NCBI GenBank assembly: GCA_030430165.1
Contig: JAUIGL010000034.1
Location: 1-60,361 of the forward strand
DNA length: 60,361 nucleotides
Direction of reading: 5' to 3'
Source: a bacterium
Lineage (GTDB): Bacteria; Desulfobacterota; Binatia; HRBIN30; CADEER01
The position numbers were made by a program, and so were the translations under genes. Each line of letters opens with the position of its first letter. The stretch's first letter is position 1. Below are positions 35,527-44,167 of the stretch, piece after piece. The notes below the pieces were generated by a model. That model saw nothing but the letters and a program-made list of their open reading frames with translations, was not told where the DNA came from and searched no databases.

Positions 35527-37905
35527 ATGCGTTTTCGCGACGGCGACACCGGACAACGACTGCTCTTCGCCCTGCTGGTCGCCGTCTACGCGCTTGGCGT
35601 CGGGATCAACGTCGCCGACAAGCTCGACCGGGTCGGCCAGCCCGACGTCGGCTGGGTCATCGACGACGGCAATCTCTCGCCCACCCGGCAAGACGTTTCC
35701 GAAGCCGGCCTGCGCGGTGGCGGTCGGCCGATCTCGATCAACGGCGAGCCCTACCACTTCGCGGCCGGGCATCCGCTGATCGCGCGAGACCAGGCCAAGA
35801 CCGAGATCGGCGCGGTCAACCATCTGGTGTTCGAGCGGCCGACCGGCGAGCGCGCCGAGATCAGTGCCGAGGTGCGCCCCTGGACCTGGCACGACGCCGT
35901 ATTCGCCGAGGGCGGCACCTTCGTCATCGGCCTGCTCTTCTTCATCGTCGGCAGCGTGACCTTCGTGCTGCGTCCTTACACCGACAGCAGCTGGGCGCTG
36001 TTCGCCATCTGCACCATCGTCGGCGGCGTCATGAGCACGATGATGGTTCTTTCGGTATCCGATCGCACCCTACCCGCGCTGTACTTCCTCGGCCTGGTCG
36101 GCTTCGCCAACGTCGGCGCGATCCACGCCGCGCTCGCCTTCCCCGTCACCCATCCGCTCCTCGAACGCCATCCGCGCATCTTGTGGGGCGTGTACCTGTT
36201 CGGACTGGTGCAGGCGCTGATCTTCGTCGCCGGGTGGCTCAAGGGGTTCCACGGCCCGTTCGCCTTCACCCGCGCCGCCGGCGCCGTCCTGCTACTGATC
36301 TCGATCGGACTCTTCGTCGGACGCTGTGCCCAGTTGGCTCTCACCTCCGACAATTCGCTGATCCGCCAGAGAGCTCGCATCCTGGTCGCGGGATCACTGC
36401 TCGGCCTGGCCCCGGTGGCAATCGTTCAGGTCCTGCAACAGGCGTTTCACACGTTTCCGATCGACTCTCGGTTCACCTACTGGGCCCTCGGGGTCTTTCT
36501 GTTCGCGCTCGGCCGAGTGACGCTGCGCGAGGAAGTCCTCAACGCGCGCATCGCCGTGCGCCGCGCCCTGCTCTACGGTACCGCGGTCGTGGTGCTGACC
36601 GTGCTCGCCTCGTTCCTCACTCTGCTCAGCCCGTACGCGGTCGCCGGCTTGCTGTTGCCGCTGCTCTACGTCTGGCCGCGCTTCGTCGAGCGGCTCAACC
36701 GCGTGCTCTACCCGAAGCGCGCCCGCTTCCCGACCATCCTGCGCCGCATCGGCGAGGACCTCGCCGACTCCACGTCGGTCGACACCGTCCTCGACAAGCT
36801 GGCGACCGCGCCGACCCGCCTGTGCGACACCACCCGCAGCGTCGCCTTTCTCATCCCGACCGAGTTCCACGCCGACGAGCACATCCGGGTCAGCGACGGT
36901 TCGGCCATTCCCGACGGACCGGCGCTCGCCGACGAGCCGCTGGTGCGGATCCTCACCGCGATGCGCAAGACCATCTTGCGCAACCAGGTGTCCATCCAGT
37001 CCCACTTCTCCGAGATCGAAGACGAGTGCTTCGCCTGTTTCGACCGCCTCGGCGCCGAGGTTCTGCTGCCTATCATTCGCCACGGCCAGGCGATCGGCGG
37101 GCTCGCCATCGGACCGCGCAGCAGCGGCGACGTCTACGAGAGAGCCGAGCTCGACGCCCTGGTCACCGTCGCCCAGCAGGCGGTGCAATCGATCATCCGG
37201 GTCGAGGCAACCGAGCGCCTGCGCGCCCGCGAGCTCGAGTTCGCCGACCTGAAACGCTTCTTCTCGCCGCACGTGATCGACCAGGTCATGGCGCGCGGCG
37301 GCGCCTCCGAGCTGCGCTCCAAGCGCAAGGTCGTGACCGTGCTGTTCGCCGACTTGCGCGGCTTCACCTCGTTTTCCGAGACCGTCGAGCCGGAAGAGGT
37401 TTCGTCGACCCTCGAGGAGTACCACGCCCACATGGGAGAGCGCATCGCCGAGTTCGCCGGCACCCTCGAGCGCTTTGCCGGCGACGGGTTCATGGTGTTC
37501 TTCAACGACCCTGTGCCGCAGCCCGACCACACCTCGCGCGCCGTGCAGATGGCGCTGGCGATGCGCCGCGACGTCGAGGGGCTGCGCCGCGACTGGCAAC
37601 GCCGCGGCTACGACATGCACATCGGCATGGGGATCCACACCGGCTACGCCACCTGCGGCTTCGTCGGCTACGAGGGCCGGCGCGACTACGGCGTCATCGG
37701 CAACGTCACCAACATGGCCGCCCGCCTGAGCGACGCCGCCTCGGGTGGCGAGATCCTCATCACCAACCGGGTGCGCGGCGAGCTCACCAACGGCTTCGTC
37801 ACCGAGCCGGTCGGCAACATGGAGCTGAAGGGCTTCAGCCACGCCCAGGAGGTGTTTCGGCTGGTGGCGAACGGCTCGACCGAAGCACTCGGAACGAGCA
37901 CATGA
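35527..37905 (+). CDS. Membrane-bound class III adenylate/guanylate cyclase
   Basis: A 792-residue signalling enzyme. After an N-terminal helix (about 12-30), an external PDZ-like segment (GLRGGGRPISINGEPYHF) precedes some seven hydrophobic helices (about 128-390), then a GAF-like region (about 400-560) and the C-terminal cyclase domain. The metal aspartates are in VLFADLRGFTSF and ERFAGDGFMVFF. The transition-state Asn/Arg are in NVTNMAARL. The residue usually Asp in IGDxVN is Asn here (VIGNVTN), so base preference or activity may differ. No cyclic-nucleotide effector gene is adjacent. Confidence 0.93.
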   Translation: MRFRDGDTGQRLLFALLVAVYALGVGINVADKLDRVGQPDVGWVIDDGNLSPTRQDVSEAGLRGGGRPISINGEPYHFAAGHPLIARDQAKTEIGAVNHLVFERPTGERAEISAEVRPWTWHDAVFAEGGTFVIGLLFFIVGSVTFVLRPYTDSSWALFAICTIVGGVMSTMMVLSVSDRTLPALYFLGLVGFANVGAIHAALAFPVTHPLLERHPRILWGVYLFGLVQALIFVAGWLKGFHGPFAFTRAAGAVLLLISIGLFVGRCAQLALTSDNSLIRQRARILVAGSLLGLAPVAIVQVLQQAFHTFPIDSRFTYWALGVFLFALGRVTLREEVLNARIAVRRALLYGTAVVVLTVLASFLTLLSPYAVAGLLLPLLYVWPRFVERLNRVLYPKRARFPTILRRIGEDLADSTSVDTVLDKLATAPTRLCDTTRSVAFLIPTEFHADEHIRVSDGSAIPDGPALADEPLVRILTAMRKTILRNQVSIQSHFSEIEDECFACFDRLGAEVLLPIIRHGQAIGGLAIGPRSSGDVYERAELDALVTVAQQAVQSIIRVEATERLRARELEFADLKRFFSPHVIDQVMARGGASELRSKRKVVTVLFADLRGFTSFSETVEPEEVSSTLEEYHAHMGERIAEFAGTLERFAGDGFMVFFNDPVPQPDHTSRAVQMALAMRRDVEGLRRDWQRRGYDMHIGMGIHTGYATCGFVGYEGRRDYGVIGNVTNMAARLSDAASGGEILITNRVRGELTNGFVTEPVGNMELKGFSHAQEVFRLVANGSTEALGTST

Positions 37906-37945
37906 GACTGGTGGACGCTGTCGCTCTCCCCTGCCCGGCGCAGTC

Positions 37946-39157
37946 TCAAACGAAGAACGGACCGGTGACCTCGTAGGTGATTCCGCCGGTCGGCGGACTG
38001 CCCGCGCCGCGTTGCGAGCTGAAGTACAGCCGCGTGCCCGAGGGATCGAAAGCCGGTCCGGCGACCTCGGACTGCTCGTGCCCGACCACCTGAACCAGCG
38101 ACACGATCTCTCCGGTCGGCACGAAAGCGACGATCTCCATGTCGCCACCATCCTCGGCGACCAAAATGTCCCCCTGGTCCGACGCCGTGAGGTTGTCGAC
38201 CCCGGTCAGGATCGGCGTGTCGGAGGTGGTAGGGTCGTAGAGGATCGCCAGTTGCGAAGTCTCTACCTCGTAGGTCCACACCCGGTCGTCGCCCTTGGTG
38301 GTGAAATAGATGACCCCGTTGCTGTACCAGATCCCCTCGCCGCCGCGGAAAGGTGTGCTGTTGCCGACCTGCAGCCGCGTTGGCGTGTCACCGGAAAAGG
38401 TCGGATCCGGCACGGTCAGCCACTCGACCGGCCCCTCGTCGGTATCGCTGAGCACGCGGGCAACCTCCAGGGTTCCGTTGTCGAGATCGATGCGACCGTC
38501 GTCGAAAATGTTGTCCGGCACATAGCGGTAGAGGCGGCCGTCGGAAACATCTTCGGTGAGGTAGAGCAATCCGTTGAACGGATCGACCGCTACCGCCTCG
38601 TGCTCGAATACTCCCAGCGCGAGGTGCGCCTCGGCGGGTTGGCGGCCGAAGGGATCGCACTCCCACACGAGCCCGCGCGGGTATTCCTCGCACGAAAGCC
38701 AGGTACCCCAGGGGGTGACCCCGCCGGCACAGTTGGTGTTCGTCCCCGACAGGATCGGGTAGGCGTCGACCACCTCGGCGAAGCGATTGAAGCGCAGCGC
38801 GCTGACACCCCCCGCCGGTGCCGGCACCTCACTGTTGGAGACGTAGACCCACCCGCCGTCGTCTGCGGCAAAGGTCGCACCACCGTCGGGAAACAGGTGC
38901 CAGCGATACGCCGAAGCCGGGGTCGGCTCGCGCAGAGTCCTGGCGACGATGCGGCTGGTGAACCCCTCCGGCAGACGTACCCCGTTTTCGTCGGGCTCCT
39001 GCAGCGGACCGACATTGGCGAGATTGCTGAAATGCTGCGTCGGCTCGTTGCCGCCGCACGCATAGAGATGCCCACCGGTGGCGACGAGCCCCAAGCCGAG
39101 CATTCCGCGACGCAACGCCTCGCGCCGCGTCATCGTAATCGATCTACGCTGTGCCAT
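37946..39157 (-). CDS. PhoX-like (DUF839) exported protein
   Basis: A 403-residue protein with an N-terminal Tat-like signal (TRREALRRGMLGLGLVATGG, with a Cys in YACGG that could be lipidated). It is followed by a propeller fold resembling alkaline phosphatase PhoX/DUF839: CAGGVTPWGTWLSCEEYPRG, GVFEHEAVAVDP and GGEGIWYSNG, the Cys-Glu-Glu and Glu segments that hold Fe/Ca in PhoX. It is shorter than classical PhoX (about 600 residues), so phosphatase activity is uncertain. GGAGG seven bases upstream fixes the ATG at 39157. It lies 21 bases from the cyclase's convergent end region only by orientation, with no operon partner. Confidence 0.87.
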   Translation of the reverse strand: MAQRRSITMTRREALRRGMLGLGLVATGGHLYACGGNEPTQHFSNLANVGPLQEPDENGVRLPEGFTSRIVARTLREPTPASAYRWHLFPDGGATFAADDGGWVYVSNSEVPAPAGGVSALRFNRFAEVVDAYPILSGTNTNCAGGVTPWGTWLSCEEYPRGLVWECDPFGRQPAEAHLALGVFEHEAVAVDPFNGLLYLTEDVSDGRLYRYVPDNIFDDGRIDLDNGTLEVARVLSDTDEGPVEWLTVPDPTFSGDTPTRLQVGNSTPFRGGEGIWYSNGVIYFTTKGDDRVWTYEVETSQLAILYDPTTSDTPILTGVDNLTASDQGDILVAEDGGDMEIVAFVPTGEIVSLVQVVGHEQSEVAGPAFDPSGTRLYFSSQRGAGSPPTGGITYEVTGPFFV

Positions 39158-39216
39158 TCCCGGTCCTCCGCGGTCACGCTACTAGAAGCGAATGACCGTT
39201 GGAACCGGCGACGGCG

Positions 39217-40098
39217 TCAGCCGGCGACGTCGACCGCCGACGGGTCGAGACGCTCGCGCATCTGGCGAGCGGTGAGACTGCTGCCATCCGGGCTCCAGCC
39301 CGGGGGTTGCAGCCAGTACTCGACGGCCGCGCGCCAGGAGTCGGCGGCGCGCGCGTCGCGAATCATCGCCGCCCATTCGTGGAAGGCGACGCGAACCGGA
39401 TTGTAGGTCGCGATGTTCTTGGTCAGGCCGTAATCGACCGGGGCGCGCTCGGGCTCGAAGGTTCCGAACAGCTGATCCCACGTGATCAGCATCCCGGCGT
39501 AGTTGCGATCGAGGTACTCGACGTTGCGACCGTGGTGCACCCGGTGGTGCGACGGTGTGTTGAGAACCCACTCGAGTGGACCGAGGCGGCCGATCAGCTC
39601 GGTGTGGATCCAGAACTGGTAGACGGTATTGATCGCAATCGCGGTGAGGATGGCGACCGGGGAGAAGCCGATCAGCGCCAGCGGCCAATAGAACAGCAAC
39701 GTCGTGAACGGCGTCGTCCAAGACTGGCGCAGCGCGGTCGACAGGTTGTAGCGCCGGCTCGAGTGGTGATTGACGTGCGCGGCCCATAGGAAGCGGACTT
39801 CGTGCGACAGCCGGTGAAACCAGTAGTAGCAGAGGTCGGTCCCGAGCAGCAGCAGAATCCACTCCCACCAGGAGCCGCCGAGCTCGATGACTGCAAAGCC
39901 CGAGACCGCGGTCAGCAGCAGGAAGTGGACCCCTTTCATACCCAGGTTGATGACGACGTTGCCGACCCCCATCGCCAGGCTGGTGGCAGTGTCCTTCACC
40001 GCGTAGCCGCGAGCCCGGCGGCGCGCGGTGAGCACCGACTCGACGACCATCAACAGGGCGAAGGCGGGGATCGAGAGAATCGTCAGGTCGAGGTCCAT
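39217..40098 (-). CDS. Sterol desaturase/fatty acid hydroxylase family protein
   Basis: A 293-residue integral membrane di-iron oxygenase. It has four or more hydrophobic helices and the three His boxes HRLSHE, HVNHHSS and HHRVHHG of the FA_hydroxylase superfamily. It probably hydroxylates or desaturates a sterol, hopanoid-like or fatty lipid using O2. It begins three bases after the stop of the TetR gene, so the two form one transcript under TetR control, a common arrangement for lipid enzymes. The exact lipid is unknown. Confidence 0.93.
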   Translation of the reverse strand: MDLDLTILSIPAFALLMVVESVLTARRRARGYAVKDTATSLAMGVGNVVINLGMKGVHFLLLTAVSGFAVIELGGSWWEWILLLLGTDLCYYWFHRLSHEVRFLWAAHVNHHSSRRYNLSTALRQSWTTPFTTLLFYWPLALIGFSPVAILTAIAINTVYQFWIHTELIGRLGPLEWVLNTPSHHRVHHGRNVEYLDRNYAGMLITWDQLFGTFEPERAPVDYGLTKNIATYNPVRVAFHEWAAMIRDARAADSWRAAVEYWLQPPGWSPDGSSLTARQMRERLDPSAVDVAG

Positions 40099-40101
40099 TC
40101 G

Positions 40102-40722
40102 TCAGCTTTCCTTGGCATCGAGAGCGCGCTCGGCGAGGCGGCGCAGGGTGGCCAACCGCCGCTCGCGCTCCGGCAACCGGCCCATTACGAAATTCGTCAT
40201 CGCCATCCCCGTCATCGCGTCGAGGATCACCTGCAGCAGGTCGTCGAGCCGGCCGCTTTGCGCCAGCGCGGGGAAATAACGTTGCGCGAGGCGGAACACG
40301 TGCTGCTGGTGGCGCTCGGAAACATCGAGCAGCAGCCGGCGCAACTCGGGGTCGGTGCGCGCGGCGATGTCGAGCTCGAGGACCGCGGCGAAGTGCGGCT
40401 GCTCGAACATCGACCACAGCAGGTCGACCGCCGCCGCCGGGCTCGCCGTTCCCAGCTCGGTGAAGGCGCCCTGGTACTCGAGGCGCAAGCGCTCGAAGAG
40501 ATGCTCGAGCGCCGCCGCCACCAGGGCCGCTCGATTGGGAAAGTGGTGCAGCTGGGCGCCGCGCGAGACCCCGGCCCGCTCTGAAACCATCGTCGTCGTC
40601 GCTCCGCCGTAGCCGCACTCGACGACGCAGTCGAGCGTCGCGTCGAGCAAGCGCGCCCGCGTCTCCGCCCGCCGCTCGGCTTGGGTCCGCCGCCCTCGCG
40701 GGCGCTCCGCCACCGCTTCCAT
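40102..40722 (-). CDS. TetR-family transcriptional repressor
   Basis: A 206-residue TetR/AcrR regulator. The N-terminal helix-turn-helix is TTTMVSERAGVSRGAQLHHFPNRAAL, preceded by the usual basic segment. The C-terminal helical ligand domain includes RLDDLLQVILDAMTGMAM. AAGGAGG six bases before the ATG supports the start. It is cotranscribed with the sterol desaturase, and a palindrome 28-49 bases upstream is its likely operator. The SDR gene is divergent across the same region. Confidence 0.95.
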   Translation of the reverse strand: MEAVAERPRGRRTQAERRAETRARLLDATLDCVVECGYGGATTTMVSERAGVSRGAQLHHFPNRAALVAAALEHLFERLRLEYQGAFTELGTASPAAAVDLLWSMFEQPHFAAVLELDIAARTDPELRRLLLDVSERHQQHVFRLAQRYFPALAQSGRLDDLLQVILDAMTGMAMTNFVMGRLPERERRLATLRRLAERALDAKES

Positions 40723-40749
40723 TACCCACCTCCTTAGTCTGGGAAAAAC

Positions 40750-40771
40750 AAACAGTCAAGCCTGATTGTTT
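40750..40771. promoter_or_regulatory. Probable TetR operator
   Basis: AAACAGTCA-N4-TGATTGTTT, nine-base arms with one mismatch. On the minus strand it overlaps a -35-like TTGACT. It lies between the TetR gene and the divergent SDR gene. Confidence 0.65.
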
Positions 40772-40922
40772 CTGTTCGCCCCCGTCTTGCCCCCGGCGCG
40801 GATCACTGCTTTGAATCGCGGCCAACCCATTGAGCTCGGTCGCGCGACCATCCGCCGCGACCACTCCATGGCGCCACCCGCCACGGGCGGCAACTCCACA
40901 CCAATTTAGAAGGAGCCATTCC

Positions 40923-41828
40923 ATGAGCGAAATCCGATTCGACGACCGTGTAGCGATCATCACCGGCGCCGGCGGCGGCCTCGGCCGCACCTACGCCCTC
41001 GATCTCGCCAAGCGCGGGGCCAAGGTCGTGGTCAACGACCTCGGCGGAAAGCCCGACGGGACGGGTGCCAGCCAGTCGATGGCGGACAAAGTGGTCGACG
41101 AGATCAAGGCCGCCGGCGGCGAGGCCGTCGCCAACTACGATTCGGTGGCGACCCCCGAGGGCGGCAAGGCGATCGTCCAGACCGCGCTCGATGCCTTCGG
41201 CACGGTCGACATCGTCATCAACAACGCCGGCATCCTGCGCGACAAGACCTTCGCCAAGATGACGGTGGAAGAGATCGACCTGGTGATCGACGTCCACCTG
41301 CGCGGCGCGTTCTACGTCACCCAGCCGGCCTTCGGGATCATGAAGGAAAAGGGCTACGGCCGCATCATCGTCACCTCGTCGGGCGCCGGCATCTTCGGCA
41401 ACTTCGGCCAGACCAACTACGGCGCCGCCAAGATGGGCCTGGTCGGCATGATGAACGTGCTCGCCGTCGAAGGCGCCAAGTACAACATCAAGTGCAATGC
41501 GATCGCACCGACCGCCCGCACTCGCATGACCGAGGACCTGCTCGGTCCGATGGCCGAGTTCCTCGCTCCCGAGACGGTGACTCCGATGGTGGTCTACCTG
41601 GCCTCCGAGGGTTGCGAGGTGACCCACGAGATCTTCTCGATCGGCGGCGGCCGCTTCGCCCGCGCCTTCATCGGCGTCACCCCCGGTTGGTTCGCCGGCA
41701 AAGCAGCGGTGGTCAGCGCCGAAGAGGTCGCCTCCCACATCGAGCAGATCCGCGACCCGTCCGGCCACACCGTCCCCAACAACATCGGCGACGAGCTCGG
41801 CCTCATCATGAAGGCCTTCAGCAGCTGA
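40923..41828 (+). CDS. SDR-family dehydrogenase (MFE-2/17beta-HSD4-like)
   Basis: A 301-residue NAD(P)-dependent short-chain dehydrogenase. ITGAGGGLGRTYAL (cofactor loop), VVNDLGG, INNAGILRDKTF, catalytic Ser in VTSSGAGIFGNFG and the YxxxK dyad in NYGAAKMG. The wording GRTYALDLAKRGAKVVVND and the long C-terminal part resemble the 3-hydroxyacyl-CoA dehydrogenase unit of peroxisomal multifunctional enzyme 2, so beta-oxidation of an acyl or sterol side chain is plausible. AAGGAG upstream supports ATG 40923. It is divergent from the TetR-desaturase pair and possibly shares its operator. Confidence 0.93.
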   Translation: MSEIRFDDRVAIITGAGGGLGRTYALDLAKRGAKVVVNDLGGKPDGTGASQSMADKVVDEIKAAGGEAVANYDSVATPEGGKAIVQTALDAFGTVDIVINNAGILRDKTFAKMTVEEIDLVIDVHLRGAFYVTQPAFGIMKEKGYGRIIVTSSGAGIFGNFGQTNYGAAKMGLVGMMNVLAVEGAKYNIKCNAIAPTARTRMTEDLLGPMAEFLAPETVTPMVVYLASEGCEVTHEIFSIGGGRFARAFIGVTPGWFAGKAAVVSAEEVASHIEQIRDPSGHTVPNNIGDELGLIMKAFSS

Positions 41829-41856
41829 AGCTGCGGCAGCGGATCGACTCAGCCGT

Positions 41857-42513
41857 TCAGCTCACCGAGCGCCGGCGTGCCGCGCCTACGCGGCGCGCCG
41901 GCTGCCCGGTGGCAACCCTGCCGCGACGGCCGGAGGCCTCGCGCTTGGCCGCCGCGTCTTCGTGGCGACGCAGCTCGCGCTCGATGATGCGATCGGCGCG
42001 CCGCAACAAGCTCGGGTCGTCGGCGTAGCGCTCGATCATGAAGCTCAGATCGCTGAGGTCGTGCAGCAGGCTGCGCGCCGCCCGTTCCCGCTTCTGAGCC
42101 CCGCGCAGCAACTGCAGCAGGTCGAGCACCAGGTCTTCGACCTCCGAGCTCTCGATCTCCAAGGTCAACTCGAACGCCCGCGTCAACGACACACCGCTGG
42201 CGACCTCCGCCTCGGTTTCGTCGAGCAGCCCGCGCAGGCGCGCGATGTGGCGATGCGCCGTCGTCGGCACCGGCGGCAAGCCGCGCAGCGTCTGGCTCTC
42301 CAGCAACCCGGCGACCAGCGCCAACGCGCCGACGTGGCGCGACTCGTGCTCGGCCATGTCGAGCCAGAACATGCGCACCGCCTGCGGCTCCGGGAACTGG
42401 ATCTCGAAGCGGCAGTACAGCTCCATCGTCCGCCGCTCGAGCTCCATCGCGTCGCGAACGAGCTCGGCCAGCCCGTTGCGCTTCACCGGTTTCGTTTTGG
42501 CCCGCGCTCCCAT
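41857..42513 (-). CDS. Ferritin-like (rubrerythrin-type) helical protein
   Basis: A 218-residue all-helical protein. MELERRTMELYCRFE near residues 23-37, ExxH in AEHESRHVGALAL (Glu57, His60), and a second pair of helices with LTLEIESSEVEDLVLDLL give the four-helix diiron pattern of rubrerythrin/ferritin-like domains. No rubredoxin Cys motif is present. The tail is basic (REASGRRGRVATGQPARR), possibly nucleic-acid binding. ATG 42513 is chosen because the conserved fold follows; a longer frame to 42621 is not supported. Its role may be iron or peroxide handling; this is inference. Confidence 0.75.
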   Translation of the reverse strand: MGARAKTKPVKRNGLAELVRDAMELERRTMELYCRFEIQFPEPQAVRMFWLDMAEHESRHVGALALVAGLLESQTLRGLPPVPTTAHRHIARLRGLLDETEAEVASGVSLTRAFELTLEIESSEVEDLVLDLLQLLRGAQKRERAARSLLHDLSDLSFMIERYADDPSLLRRADRIIERELRRHEDAAAKREASGRRGRVATGQPARRVGAARRRSVS

Positions 42514-42671
42514 GGCGGCGCTCTGGATATCAGCTCGCCGCGCCTCAGACCAGTCCGGCGGCCCGGGCCATGCGATCTTCCATGCGCAGAGCGCACCGTC
42601 GGTACGGCCGCGATACGGCAACTAGGGACAAGTTGTGCCAATTCTCGGGGTTTTCTCCCTGCTCATGTGCA

Positions 42672-42686
42672 TTGCTGTGTAAGCAA
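42672..42686. promoter_or_regulatory. Small inverted repeat in divergent promoter region
   Basis: TTGCT-N5-AGCAA between the ferritin-like gene and the XRE regulator (divergent, 263 bases). It could be a regulator site; there is no further support. Confidence 0.25.
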
Positions 42687-42776
42687 CCGGATGGGCACGC
42701 CACATGCATATTCTAGCTACAGCCACTGCCCAAGCCGGCTGAAAACTCGGCACCACATCTGGAAGGGACGAATACT

Positions 42777-43070
42777 ATGAAGCTCGACGACAACCAGAAT
42801 CACCTCGGATGGGATTCGCAGAACGGATCCTCGGAACCACAGCGCCGCAGCACGCCGGGCGTGCTCGAGCTGCGCAAGCGCCTGGGGATGACCCAGGAGC
42901 AGCTGGCGCGTGAGCTCGGTGTCACGGTAGGCACTGTCAATCGCTGGGAGAACGGTCGATTTCGGCCGAGCCCGCTCGCCCTGCGCGGACTCGAACGACT
43001 GGCCGAGCGCGCCACCGAGCTCGACCGGGTCGATTCCTACCCGTCCGTAGCCGTCTCGAACGGCCGTTGA
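42777..43070 (+). CDS. XRE-family helix-turn-helix protein
   Basis: A 97-residue small DNA-binding protein. Residues about 29-75 are a Cro/C1 helix-turn-helix (LRKRLGMTQEQLARELGVTVGTVNRWENG). The N-terminal 25 residues are polar and unstructured. GGAAGGG nine bases before the ATG supports the start. It precedes the YceI and bufferin genes on the same strand by about 350 bases but has hairpins after it, so it is probably its own transcript. Its targets are unknown. Confidence 0.9.
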   Translation: MKLDDNQNHLGWDSQNGSSEPQRRSTPGVLELRKRLGMTQEQLARELGVTVGTVNRWENGRFRPSPLALRGLERLAERATELDRVDSYPSVAVSNGR

Positions 43071-43077
43071 CACGAGC

Positions 43078-43101
43078 GCGGCCGGGCCCCATCCCGGCCG
43101 C
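43078..43101 (+). terminator. Hairpin after the XRE gene
   Basis: GCGGCCGGG-N6-CCCGGCCGC, nine-base perfect stem starting seven bases after the stop codon. It has no T-run, so is terminator-like only. Confidence 0.45.
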
Positions 43102-43177
43102 CGCCAACGCCGCTCGCCGAACAGGGCGAGCGGAAATCGCGGTGTTGCGAGCGCCACGCTCGCCCGCCGCCGATCAA

Positions 43178-43204
43178 CGAAACGCGGGAACTTCCCGCGT
43201 TTCG
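43178..43204. promoter_or_regulatory. Perfect 27-base palindrome upstream of yceI
   Basis: Arms CGAAACGCGGGAA and its exact complement around one central C. It lies about 220 bases before the YceI gene in a 354-base gap otherwise without features apart from loosely paired GGCGAGCG/CGCTCGCC arms. A hairpin loop of one base is unfavourable, so a protein-binding site is more likely. Confidence 0.5.
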
Positions 43205-43424
43205 CCCCGGTTACCACTGCACGGAGCCGGACCTGCAGGAAAAAAACGCCCCTGCCGTGTAATTTCTCGCGCGTCACGCCGTAGATACGAATACCAGCAC
43301 GGCGCCACCGTCGAACGATCGAGTTGCTGGGTTTCGAGCTTCCGTTGTATCCCCACCGAAGCTCCACCCAAGAGAGTTACACCCAAGACGCGCGCGGCGA
43401 AGCGCCCCGAGCAAGGAGGAATGC

Positions 43425-44018
43425 ATGACAACCCGTTTGATCGCGATCGCCCTCACCGCCCTGGTGACGGCGCCGCCCCTGGTATCGGCTGCCGAGTACA
43501 AGGTCGACCAGAGCCACACCAGCGTCACCTTCAAGGTGAGTCACCTGTTCAGCAAGGTCGCCGGTCGGTTCGACGAGTTCGAAGGGAAGATCAGCTTCGA
43601 CCCGGACAATTTCGCGGCCGCCAAGGTCGAAGGCACGATCCAGGCCGCCAGCATCAACACCAACGACGAGAAGCGCGACAAGCACCTGCGCGCCGCCGAC
43701 TTCTTCAACGTCGAGAAGTACCCGACCATCACCTTCGTCAGCGACAAGGTGACCGATGTCGACAAGGCCAAGAAGACCGCCAAGCTCCACGGCACGCTGA
43801 CGATGCACGGTGTCGCGAAGCCGATCGTGCTCGACGTCGCCTACCTGGGAACCGCCAAGGATCCCTGGGGCAACGCGCGCGGCGGTTTCCAGGCGACGAC
43901 GACCCTCGATCGCCAGGAGTTCGGAATCAACTGGAACAAGACTCTCGACGCCGGCGGCTACCTCGTCGGCAACGAAGTGGAGATCGAGATCAACGTCGAA
44001 GCTTTCGTCGTCGAATGA
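43425..44018 (+). CDS. YceI-family periplasmic lipid-binding protein
   Basis: A 197-residue exported lipocalin-like protein. Signal peptide LIAIALTALVTAPPLVSA, then the YceI barrel: YKVDQSHTSVTFKVSHLFSK, GKISFDPDN, the conserved INTNDEKRDKHLRAADFF, and the C-terminal FGINWNKTLDAGGYLVGNEVEIEI. YceI proteins bind isoprenoids or amphiphiles in the periplasm. AAGGAGG lies before the ATG. It is followed by a strong hairpin and then the bufferin operon. Confidence 0.96.
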   Translation: MTTRLIAIALTALVTAPPLVSAAEYKVDQSHTSVTFKVSHLFSKVAGRFDEFEGKISFDPDNFAAAKVEGTIQAASINTNDEKRDKHLRAADFFNVEKYPTITFVSDKVTDVDKAKKTAKLHGTLTMHGVAKPIVLDVAYLGTAKDPWGNARGGFQATTTLDRQEFGINWNKTLDAGGYLVGNEVEIEINVEAFVVE

Positions 44019-44024
44019 CGGAGA

Positions 44025-44056
44025 GCGGGCCGCCCCCGAAACGGGTCGCGGCCCGC
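44025..44056 (+). terminator. Hairpin between yceI and the bufferin operon
   Basis: Nine-base stem GCGGGCCGC/GCGGCCCGC with an inner CCCG-AAA-CGGG stem, starting seven bases after the yceI stop. No T-run follows. It probably separates the two transcripts. Confidence 0.55.
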
Positions 44057-44097
44057 GCCGCCCTCAACCGCGAGCAGCGCAGCCAAACGATGCTGGC

Positions 44098-44113
44098 GGC
44101 TGAGGGCTCAGCC
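44098..44113. promoter_or_regulatory. Short palindrome upstream of bufA2
   Basis: GGCTGAG-GG-CTCAGCC, 55 bases before the bufA2 start codon. Candidate regulatory site with no other support. Confidence 0.25.
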
Positions 44114-44167
44114 TGCTTCGCCTGAGCGAACGCAGATTCCACCAACACACCCCGAAGGAGGGACACG

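Noticed and set aside
36394-38151. A 585-codon open frame antisense to the cyclase
   Set aside because: Shadow composition, no domain recognisable, and it spans two real genes.
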